64,000 nucleotides of DNA from Longilinea sp964536805 (GTDB lineage Bacteria > Chloroflexota > Anaerolineae > Anaerolineales > Anaerolineaceae). Where the stretch lies: the NCBI GenBank assembly GCA_964536805.1, contig CAZHYQ010000006.1, forward strand, positions 62,001 through 126,000, in the 5' to 3' direction. Shown piece after piece: positions 1-8,400 of this stretch (within the stretch, counting starts at the first letter, position 1; every line of letters starts with the position of its first letter). Under the pieces are notes generated by a model. It had not been told where the DNA came from. It ran no database searches and worked only from the letters and a program-made list of their open reading frames with translations. The position numbers and the translations under genes were made by a program.

Positions 1-85
1 GTTTAGCCAGTAAGACGCCGACGGTTGATTTTCCAGAAGCAGCCGGTCCATCAATGGCGATGGTCGAAGGCATTTGCACGTTCAT
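1..85 (-). CDS. cmk: Cytidylate kinase, N-terminal fragment (cut by window edge)
   Basis: Only the first 28 codons are in the window. They encode a short lead-in followed by IAIDGPAASGKSTV, the P-loop typical of CMP/dCMP kinase, which phosphorylates CMP to CDP for nucleotide and phospholipid synthesis. The ATG at 85-83 overlaps the stop of the upstream acyltransferase gene (TGATG), and an AAGGAG ribosome binding site lies 4 bases before it, so the start is well supported. cmk followed or preceded by a plsC-like gene is a common bacterial arrangement. The rest of the protein is not visible, so the call rests on the P-loop context. Confidence 0.85.
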   Translation of the reverse strand, partial: MNVQMPSTIAIDGPAASGKSTVGVLLAK

Positions 86-789
86 CAGACTCCTTGTAAG
101 TTTTGAGTTTCCCCGGCGTAAACGCCGCGGTATTCCTCCGGTAATAATGCAGCGATATGCTTCATGACCAGATCGCCGTTGTTTTGCATAGCCTCGCGCC
201 GGTTCGATGAAACTGAGTCCAAGGCCGGTAGCGAAAACGATTTTCCTATACGCATTATCAAGGACGGTCGTTTTAACGACAAAACCCGCTTCAAAAAGTC
301 ACCGGTGCTCCCGGTAATACCGACTGGGACAATTGGAACCCGTGCTTTCTCAGCCAGAAATGCAATCCCCCATTTTGCCCGGCGCAAACCAGGCTGCCAG
401 GTCAGCCGTCCTTCTGGCGACATCAATAAAGGATAACCGGAGCGCAAAACCTGGACGGCTTTCATCAGCGGCTCCCGGCTGATTTGATCGCGGTCAATGG
501 GGATGCCGCCATACATGCGTGCCAGGTACATCTTTTCAGGTTCGCGCCATACCTCCACTGCGCCTAATGCCTCGGGAGCAACCGGCCAATGTGTCATGAT
601 AAAGGGCGGTTCAAAGATCGAGATATGGTTGAAAGCGATAATATATCCGCCCTTGGTGGGCACGTTTTCAAGACCGGAAATTTTGATTTTGGCAAATGTT
701 CGATATAGCGCGCTGCCAAAGGTTCGAATGACCCACCGGCCAACACGGTTTCCAAATGCAATGTTGTATGGAGTTGACTCATTCGGCAT
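85..789 (-). CDS. PlsC-like 1-acyl-sn-glycerol-3-phosphate acyltransferase
   Basis: A 234-residue acyltransferase of the PlsC family, expected to move an acyl chain onto lysophosphatidic acid at the inner face of the membrane. The four family blocks are visible: NHISIFE at residues 54-60, GGIPIDR at 94-100, SPEGR at 124-128 and VPIVPVG at 151-157. The first block is usually NHxSxxD; here the acidic residue is Glu60, giving HX4E instead of HX4D. The third block lacks the usual PEGTR order. I chose the ATG at 789 because it sits 16 bases after the preceding gene and starts where family similarity begins; a longer frame would run into that gene. The stop overlaps the cmk start. The substrate is not certain; it could be another glycerolipid. 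Confidence 0.8.
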   Translation of the reverse strand: MPNESTPYNIAFGNRVGRWVIRTFGSALYRTFAKIKISGLENVPTKGGYIIAFNHISIFEPPFIMTHWPVAPEALGAVEVWREPEKMYLARMYGGIPIDRDQISREPLMKAVQVLRSGYPLLMSPEGRLTWQPGLRRAKWGIAFLAEKARVPIVPVGITGSTGDFLKRVLSLKRPSLIMRIGKSFSLPALDSVSSNRREAMQNNGDLVMKHIAALLPEEYRGVYAGETQNLQGV

Positions 790-805
790 GATGACTTTCC
801 CAATA

Positions 806-2512
806 TTAAGGAGTGGTCTGCACTGCAGATTCGCCAGGGAAGAGATCCGTGCGTGCCCATAGGATAAATTTGGTGGTTTCTTGCGGTGCTTCGCGAAAAA
901 CAAGCCAATTAGACCAGTTCGAACCGATCATCTGGCTCCAGGCTGGTTGCACCGATAAAACAAAATCCTGCCCGCGGTAGGTCGAGATTTGCCCGGGTTG
1001 AGTCTGGTCGTTGGTCAGGATGACGTCTGGTGTCTCTTGCATCGAGATGCGGTCTGTATATTGAACATTGGAAAAATACCGCAGAGTCCATTTTACAATT
1101 GGCGATTGAATGCCCACCACTGATACTTGCAAGCTATTCACCTGGCCCGATTTATTAATGGATAAATCATGCAGAGTCTTATCCAACAGGTCCGCATCTG
1201 CAAAGTAAGCACCACTGCGCCATAATTCCGCCTGAGGTCTGACTCCCAATCCGCCCGCGCGCAGGCTCATGGAAATGAGGATCAGCAGGAGAGCAGCGCC
1301 TGAAGCCCACTGAACACCCTGCCTGGCGGCAGACCAGTTCCAACCCCAACCAACCAGTACGATTGTCAGCATGAGCAAAACAAATGCGACCACAATTTTC
1401 ACAATTTGCAGGGTTGTCTCGGCTGACCAGCCAGCCGGGTGCAGGATTCCTACGGCATTGAGGATGATAAAGAAGATCAGGACGAATACGACCGTGGCCG
1501 TGGCAGCGGTAAAACGGGCATCAAAACCAGGTTTGCGCAGCCAGATTTCAATCTGGCGGGCGGACAGTGCCCACAGCGGAATCATGATCCAGCCAGCATA
1601 GCCCATCATCCGCCCGCGGCAGGCAAACCATAGCAGCAAGGCAATTAGCACCCAAATTGTTAAGAACTGATCGATTTGATCCTTATGGCGCCAACCAGAA
1701 ATTGCCTGAATTGAGCCGAGTATGAAGGGTAATAGGGCGTAACTTAAAAGGGCAATGGCAGCCGTTTGAATGGTAAAGTTGCCGGTTTGAGTCCAACTGC
1801 GCAGGAATTCAGGCAAGCTGCCGGCTGCCATGCTCAATCCGAAAGGCGCAAAGAGGAAAAACGTTCCCACCGCAACCAGTGTAATCGCTGCTGCACTGGC
1901 AACCTTAGCCAGAAAAGAACGAGAAGATTGCCCTTCAAGTTGGCTTGCATCCACAGCGGCAAAATGCCTGCGACTGCTGGCGAAAATTGCCGCTCCTAAT
2001 CCCAGCCAACCCATCCAAAGGTTAGGCCCGCCAAGGAGCGCCAACCCAAAACAAATGCCGGACCAGACAAATCGCCGGTTCAGTAACAATCCAAAGGCAA
2101 GGACCGTGAAAGTAATAGCCCAGATGCCGCCATCCGCCTGGCGTGAAATAGCGAGCAACACCGGATCGATTGCCAGTCCAAAAGCAGCGATCAGGGCTGG
2201 CCACCGGCCTAATTGCCCCCTAAAGAACAGAGGGGCTAACACCAAAAGACTTCCCGCAATTGCCGGGACCAAACGGGCAGCAAGATTCGTCGAGTTAAAT
2301 AAGAAGAAAACAAATCCGCTGAAGAGTGTATATGCTGCCTGTGAACCGGTTGGAACCAGTCCATTTTGCAGCCAATTAAAAACAGGCAGTGCATTCGACG
2401 CTTCCAGGTCGGTGAGCGGCGCAGCGCCTAACTTGACCAATCGCAATAACAAAGCCAGGCTGATTGCCAGTAGCCACAATAATCGCTCGATTTGTTCGCT
2501 TTTCAACTTCAT
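806..2512 (-). CDS. GT-C (GT39-like) membrane glycosyltransferase
   Basis: A 568-residue protein with about a dozen hydrophobic segments. The first extracellular loop carries an acidic pair (Asp35 and Glu37 in PLTDLEAS), the usual catalytic/metal position of GT-C enzymes that use polyprenyl-phosphate sugars. It resembles the sporadic family TIGR03663, which is known to occur beside Chlor_Arch_YYY genes; exactly such a gene ends 13 bases upstream. The ATG at 2512 is preferred over a frame opening at 2566 because it avoids a 40-bp overlap and has GAGG upstream. Acceptor and sugar cannot be read from the sequence. It corresponds to the N-terminal half of the 1761-residue fusion encoded nearby. 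Confidence 0.65.
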   Translation of the reverse strand: MKLKSEQIERLLWLLAISLALLLRLVKLGAAPLTDLEASNALPVFNWLQNGLVPTGSQAAYTLFSGFVFFLFNSTNLAARLVPAIAGSLLVLAPLFFRGQLGRWPALIAAFGLAIDPVLLAISRQADGGIWAITFTVLAFGLLLNRRFVWSGICFGLALLGGPNLWMGWLGLGAAIFASSRRHFAAVDASQLEGQSSRSFLAKVASAAAITLVAVGTFFLFAPFGLSMAAGSLPEFLRSWTQTGNFTIQTAAIALLSYALLPFILGSIQAISGWRHKDQIDQFLTIWVLIALLLWFACRGRMMGYAGWIMIPLWALSARQIEIWLRKPGFDARFTAATATVVFVLIFFIILNAVGILHPAGWSAETTLQIVKIVVAFVLLMLTIVLVGWGWNWSAARQGVQWASGAALLLILISMSLRAGGLGVRPQAELWRSGAYFADADLLDKTLHDLSINKSGQVNSLQVSVVGIQSPIVKWTLRYFSNVQYTDRISMQETPDVILTNDQTQPGQISTYRGQDFVLSVQPAWSQMIGSNWSNWLVFREAPQETTKFILWARTDLFPGESAVQTTP

Positions 2513-2525
2513 TGACGGTGAAACC

Positions 2526-5075
2526 TCATTGGTCCAGCGTTGACGCCAGTTGTGTGGGGACTTCATAAATAACCAGATCGCCGGATGAAAAAACTACCGG
2601 AAGGTTGTTGTCAAATTTCGGTTGGCTGACCGGATAGGCAGTCTTTTCCATGTTGCCAAGAATTACATAACGGACATGGTACTGTTTCAATATATTCAAT
2701 GCTTCTGTCCAGTCAGTGGTTGTATACAACCGCTCCATATCAGGTTCGCGGTTGCCAATTTCCTTGGTGCTGCCGCGCCATTGATACTCATGGAACGGCC
2801 AACCCAGCACATCGGGCAAACCGCTTTGAGCCGCCATGCGTGCATAGGAACTGTAACTTCCTCCCACCGCTTCGGCAATCACACCATAAGATGCAGTTTT
2901 CAGATACTGTACAGCTGCGTAATCATCGGGAGAGTAGGTCTGAAATGCCAGCGTTCCATCCAGCGACCAATCCTGAAAGCGAAGTTGCCCGGTCGCAGCG
3001 TCCACCATGCCGGTCTTGGCCTGAAGCATGATGGCCGGGTAAATTAACCCGGCTGCAATCACCGCGAAGGATGCCGTTGCGGCAACCCACCGCCAAGCAG
3101 AGCGAATTTGAGTCAGGATGATAAACAGCCCAAATGATCCAGCGAGACCCCATAAAATCCAGGCCTGGAAATAAAACTTGAAAATTGTGTTCATGCGGTT
3201 ACCGAAGGTATCGCGCAGAAAGACAAATTCAGGCGCAAGCGTTAGAATCGTTCCCAGCAAGGCCAACAACAGCACGAAGGTTAGCGGAGTGGCTTGATCA
3301 GTTAAGTCGGGTTCTGCCGGCTCGTCTGGTTTTCCTTCAGGCCTGGCGAGCAGCGACCAGATCAAGGCCAGGAGTGCAAACAGGGTTATCCAGGCCCCCG
3401 GGGATTGCATTCTGAGGCTGAGAGACATCCAAAACAGGTTGCCGGCCGTGGTTGCCCCCTGGCTATTTAGAAAAAGGTTGCCATATTCAACCAGTTTTTC
3501 TCCAACTATCACCGCTGCCCCGCCTAAGGGCATAAGGCTTTGGCCCAAACCGGCGGCATTGGCAAAGAGCAGCCCGAACAATGACGAGACCAGCCAGCCT
3601 CCGCCGACCACAATCGCTGCCAATTTGATTCCTATCCGCAGACGGCTTTTTTCCCGGTGGGTTTCAAAGATCAGCCAGAGAATCAGCGGTACCAGCAATG
3701 GCGCGAACATTACCCAAAAGTTGACACCGGGTGTAAAAAAGGCCATGCTTGGCAAGAAACCGCCCGCTTGCGAAGAAAAACCAAAATAGAACGGCAAATA
3801 TAGCAGGATCCCCGCCAGACCGAGCAAAAGGCAAAATCCTATGAATTCCAGGATGCGTCCCCAGGCCAAGCGTGATTGCTTGGTGCGAACCACCGTAAAT
3901 ACCAGCCCGAACAGGGCGACATAAATGGGAAAATCCCAGGTATTCAGGAACGCCAATCCGCCCAGGACCAACGCCGCCAGCCAAAAATCCAAGCGGCTTA
4001 TCCAATCGCGCGGGTGAATTTCAAGGAATCTCCGTTGGCCGGATGAATAAAAAAGATTTAGCGCCAATGCGATTGCCAATAAAACAAACGGCATCGCCAG
4101 CACATGCGGGTGCATATCGCCAAGTAAATAAGAAAAGAACGGGAATTCGTCAATAATTTCGACTGGGTCGCCGGACAACTTAAAATCATTCAGTACCCGC
4201 GAACTGCGCCACCACACCCAACCCCCGCGTTGGATTGACCAGGAATACGGCAGGGCTGGCGGTTGGTTCCATTCCTCTACCTTCAAGACATTCTGCCAGA
4301 AATAGGAGGTTTGTGTGCCGTCCGCCGCCGTCTGCCAGAAGACTCCACGCGCATGAAGCACTTCCATCAAACCGCCCAGATTCGATATAACCAGAATGAA
4401 CAACGGCGCCAGCAATGCCAATGCCCGCAATCCCGCAGTGATTTTCCGATCCTTGCGCAAGGCCGCCAACAGGTTGAAGAGAACGCCATAAGCGCCTAAA
4501 GCGGTCAGGGCAAACCATAAGGCCTGCCCAAGGTTGAAAGCGATGTTGGCGCCGACTCCTGTGAGACGGGCCATCAACGCAATCATGACGTAGCCGAAAT
4601 AGTAATAGGAAATGGCATACCCTGAAAGCCACGGATCGGCAGGGGGAAAGGTGGCTGACCGCAAAATGGAATTGATGAACGCTAATTCCATTGGTTTTTC
4701 GGTATATTCAATGGCCGGGTCAAATCCGCGTATAAAACCCCAGGCCAAGAAAGCCAATAGAAAAAGTCCTTCCATGATCAGCAGCGACTTTTTTTGGCCA
4801 ACCAGCCAGGAACGGATTTCCTGCCACCCCCTGCCGGCTGCCAGCGCACCCAACGCAGCCAGGAGAAAAACTGCCAACAGCATCCCGCCCAGGGTGTTCG
4901 GCATGAGCTGAAGGGATGCCATAAGCCAGAATAAATAGCTCGAAAGGAGCAGACCCAGAGCACGCGTAAGGGAATAGCCCCGGTCTGGCAAAAATGGAAG
5001 CAACCGGTAAGCCAGTGGAAATGCCAGCCAACCGAGCAATGTGATTACGAGATACCAGAGCAACAGTGAAATCAT
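2526..5075 (-). CDS. Chlor_Arch_YYY family (DUF2298) integral membrane protein
   Basis: An 849-residue, strongly hydrophobic protein. The name-giving YYYxG motif is present as YYYFG at residues 157-161, after the conserved stretch EKPMELAFINSILRS (127-141) and FPPADPW. A second family signature, EFPFFSYLLGDMHPHVLAMP, lies at 310-329. The family is known from Chloroflexi, some archaea and a few clostridia and has no established function; the polytopic layout with His/Asp/Glu in external loops fits a GT-C-type glycosyltransferase, which is inference. The C-terminal 150 residues look soluble and extracytoplasmic. It ends 13 bases before a GT39-like gene and begins 21 bases after a DUF952 gene, so all three are probably co-transcribed. 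No strong ribosome binding site is visible at its ATG. Confidence 0.8.
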   Translation of the reverse strand: MISLLLWYLVITLLGWLAFPLAYRLLPFLPDRGYSLTRALGLLLSSYLFWLMASLQLMPNTLGGMLLAVFLLAALGALAAGRGWQEIRSWLVGQKKSLLIMEGLFLLAFLAWGFIRGFDPAIEYTEKPMELAFINSILRSATFPPADPWLSGYAISYYYFGYVMIALMARLTGVGANIAFNLGQALWFALTALGAYGVLFNLLAALRKDRKITAGLRALALLAPLFILVISNLGGLMEVLHARGVFWQTAADGTQTSYFWQNVLKVEEWNQPPALPYSWSIQRGGWVWWRSSRVLNDFKLSGDPVEIIDEFPFFSYLLGDMHPHVLAMPFVLLAIALALNLFYSSGQRRFLEIHPRDWISRLDFWLAALVLGGLAFLNTWDFPIYVALFGLVFTVVRTKQSRLAWGRILEFIGFCLLLGLAGILLYLPFYFGFSSQAGGFLPSMAFFTPGVNFWVMFAPLLVPLILWLIFETHREKSRLRIGIKLAAIVVGGGWLVSSLFGLLFANAAGLGQSLMPLGGAAVIVGEKLVEYGNLFLNSQGATTAGNLFWMSLSLRMQSPGAWITLFALLALIWSLLARPEGKPDEPAEPDLTDQATPLTFVLLLALLGTILTLAPEFVFLRDTFGNRMNTIFKFYFQAWILWGLAGSFGLFIILTQIRSAWRWVAATASFAVIAAGLIYPAIMLQAKTGMVDAATGQLRFQDWSLDGTLAFQTYSPDDYAAVQYLKTASYGVIAEAVGGSYSSYARMAAQSGLPDVLGWPFHEYQWRGSTKEIGNREPDMERLYTTTDWTEALNILKQYHVRYVILGNMEKTAYPVSQPKFDNNLPVVFSSGDLVIYEVPTQLASTLDQ

Positions 5076-5096
5076 TATGGAGGGGTACCCTTAATT

Positions 5097-5444
5097 CTAC
5101 TCTCCAAAACCCGAAAGCGGGTCGCTTGAACCGGGCTCAATCACCATAACCTTGCTGACCGCATCCAGATTGAGTGGCCCATACAAATGCGGGAAGGCCT
5201 GGCCATCAGCCACATCGAAACGCAATTCAGGCTTCAGGCGGGCAACGTCAACGCACAGCAGCACTAATCCGGTTTTTCCGCTGAAGAACCGGGCCAGCGT
5301 GCCAGGAACTTGCTGGCGCGTTGAAAGATGGATGAAACCTTCTGCTGCCAAGGAAACCGGACGGTAATCGCCCTGTTTTTGGGCCTTCTTCCAATCCGCC
5401 CTGGGCAGGATATGGTAAATTTCTAAAACCTTCAATTGGGTCAT
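5097..5444 (-). CDS. DUF952 family protein
   Basis: A 115-residue soluble protein matching the DUF952 family (PF06108) over its whole length: an N-terminal HILPRADW segment, GFIHLST at about 37-43, a central LVLLCVDV strand and FPHLYGPLN near residue 87. The family has been compared in fold with ADP-ribosyl-transfer-like proteins, but no activity is established for it here. Its ATG overlaps the stop of the giant upstream gene by four bases (ATGA) and GAGGTG just before acts as the ribosome binding site, so the two are translationally coupled. It is oddly placed: a small cytosolic protein between two very large membrane proteins. Confidence 0.8.
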   Translation of the reverse strand: MTQLKVLEIYHILPRADWKKAQKQGDYRPVSLAAEGFIHLSTRQQVPGTLARFFSGKTGLVLLCVDVARLKPELRFDVADGQAFPHLYGPLNLDAVSKVMVIEPGSSDPLSGFGE

Positions 5445-8400
5445 TGAATCACCTCATAAATCACTGTTTGACCGTCGCGGTAGACTTCCTGCCACAAATC
5501 GCCGTTCCATGTCTCAAAGCGCAACAGACCGGTCCCGGCATACTTGATCCATTCCAATTGTCCGACGATGATATAGTGGACATCGTACTTCTGGATGAAT
5601 GCTTCGCTCTGAATACGGTCATCCACCGTGTAGAATTTTTGAATCTCATTAACCCGGTTGGTTACCCATTCGCCCGGGAGGATGGTCCGCTGCTGTCGTT
5701 GATGCCAGTCCCAGCCGACAACGCCCGGCAGTCCTGTGTAAATCGTGAACCGGCTAAACCAGCGATATAAATCGAAACTGTTGGCTTCCACAATTACCGG
5801 CGACCCTTCAACATTGCGCTGCATCCATTGAATGGCGCGGAAATCCTCTCCCAAATTCATTGATACGCCGGATTCGCTGTAAACGGATGTCTTCATATAA
5901 GCCATTCCATCCAGCGTATGCGGTGCCGTGCCGTTCATGCGATCCTGAATTTTATCAGTGGCAGCTAAAACCGGGTAAAGGGCGGCTCCAAACACGAGCA
6001 GGATCAACCCAATTTGCCAGATTGTCCGGCGCGAAGCCGGCCATAGCCCGGCGCTGGCAACCAACCAGAGCAAGGCGGCTGCAGCGCTTACCGAAAGCAT
6101 CGTCCAGGCCTGAAGATAAAACTTGAAAACTGTATTCATGCGGCCGACGTCGCCGCGCAACACGATTAACTCGACTGCCAAGGTAAGCATCAATGCGGCA
6201 CAAACTAAAACCAGCACAAACCGTTTGACATCCGGCTGTTTTGGCCTGAAAACCAGTATCCCGGCCCACAACGCCAATGGCAGCGTAAACCAGGCGATGG
6301 CAACGCCCCCGATCACCAGGTAGGCGACAGCTGCCGTTGCCAGGAACAAACCCGCGTAGATCCAGCCAACGTAGGGCCGCAATTTATTTAAGGACGAAAG
6401 CGGCGTGTTGGCCAGCCATTCCCGGGTTTCCCAGCCCAACCAGCCGACAATAATGAACAGGAACAAACCCCAATGGGTCATGTAGGACCAAAAAGCCGAA
6501 CGGTCGCCCTGCCATAAATCAATTGCGTTGTAGCCCTGGCCGTACCACTTTCCAAACGGTTCGTATAACAAGAAAACCAGAGCTGTCAAAACTGCGGCAG
6601 AGGCCATGGCGAGTGCTGCGCGCCGCAACCACCCCGCCATACCTGGAAGCAATAGGGCTGGTAATTTGCCGTACCGGAAAGCCGTGTAAAAAACTGCCAA
6701 TAATGCCAGGCCAAGATAAGCTGGTAAATCCCAGGTATTGGTGGGCAGTAACGCGCCAATTGCCATCCCGCCCACGGTGAAACACAGGGTAAAGTTCAAC
6801 CAGGCTGGAGTGCCTTCATCTCGCTGCCATTGCCAGCGGCCCATCAGGATGGATAATGCCCAGACCAGTGCCAGGAGCGTGATGGGCAAAGCCATGAGGT
6901 GGGCGTGTAAATCTGCGTAGAGGAAGGTAAAGAAAGGAAACTCAGTAATAACCCAACCCGGATATACCCGGCTGGGAATCCAATACCAATCGCCTGGGTA
7001 ATACGAAAAATGGGCGCCTTGTATCATTTTTACCAGGCCCTGAGCTGCCCAGGAAATCCGTTCCAACAGGTTGGCTGTTTGATTCAGAGCAGCCGGGTTG
7101 GCAATTCTTTGCCAGCCTTGCCAGATCATTCGCACGGTTCCTAGGTTGCCCAACAGCACCATCCCTACGGATGCCGAGATGCCAGCCAGGAATGGCGCAC
7201 CTGCGGTTTTTCCCGAGTTCTGCGGCTGTGGCTCCTCGCCTGTCTTGCGCAAGGAGAGCAAGTTCCAGCCCAGGCAAAAGGCTCCCAGGGCGGCAAAGCT
7301 GTAAAGGCTGGGCAGCACCAGGTTATAGGCAACCGAAGGGATGATCCCCAGCCATTTCACAAGCATGCCGACAACGACATAGCCATAATAGTAATAATTG
7401 ATATAGCCGCCCGCATACCAGGGATCGTACGGCGGGAAGGTGCTGCTCTTCAATATGGCATTGAAGTAAGAGAAATCCATCGGCTTTTCCCCGCCCTTCG
7501 AAGGGTGCCATAAATCCGGATTCCCTAAACGGATGAGCAGGAAGAGGGCAAAAAATGCCAGAGCTATGAACTCAATTGCCAGGAAGTACTTTCCCCGGCT
7601 GCGGATTTCCTGCCAGAGCGATTTGCGCTGCCAGACCGCCAGAACGGCATTTATGCCCACGAGCAGCAATAAGACCTCACCCAGCAAGGATCGGGTTACC
7701 GCAATACCGGCGGATCCAGCCAGCCAGCTGAGCAGGGCGAAAAGCAGCATGCCGATCAATTTACTGACCGGGTAACCGCGGTCGGGCAATCCGCCCAGCG
7801 CCAGCCTCACTGTTGGATAAACTACCCAGCCTAACAGCAGGACGGCCAGGTACCAAAAAGCCATCGAAATATATGGCGATTTATTGACGAGCGCATCCGG
7901 ATTAAACAATTCAACCCAGGTTCCGCCGCTGCGCTGCCCGGCCAACCTTGCAGTCGGCAATTCCAATAAACCAGGCGTCTTACTCGCCTGCAACGGGGTC
8001 AAATGAATCACCTTGGTCAAATCCACGCTGCCCAACAAAGCGCGCACAGAATCTGCGTTGTATTCCTGATTTTTACGGAAGATCAGCACCTTGGGATGAT
8101 CGTAAACAGTAAACGCTTCTTCGGCAAATTGCGTGTTAATCTGGAGTGACCCGATATTCGGTTCGGATTGAAATACCGCGATCAAATCAAAACCCAAATC
8201 GCCTTTATACATGCCTGGTTGGGCTACGCGGTAGCAGTATAACAAGTCTTGATTTTGCGGGCAGCCAAGCAAACTGCGATAGTACTGGGTTGTCAGCGGG
8301 TACCGTTCAGGAACCCGGGTGGTGGTACCCCATTGTCGGTTGGAAGTGATATAAAGGTAATCAGCCTGATCCAGATTGTTTTCAAAACGCTCGAGTTTGT

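Noticed and set aside
1830..2543. 237-codon plus-strand frame
   Set aside because: It lies wholly antisense to the GT39-like gene, has no ribosome binding site and its translation has the Arg/Pro/Ala bias of a shadow frame.
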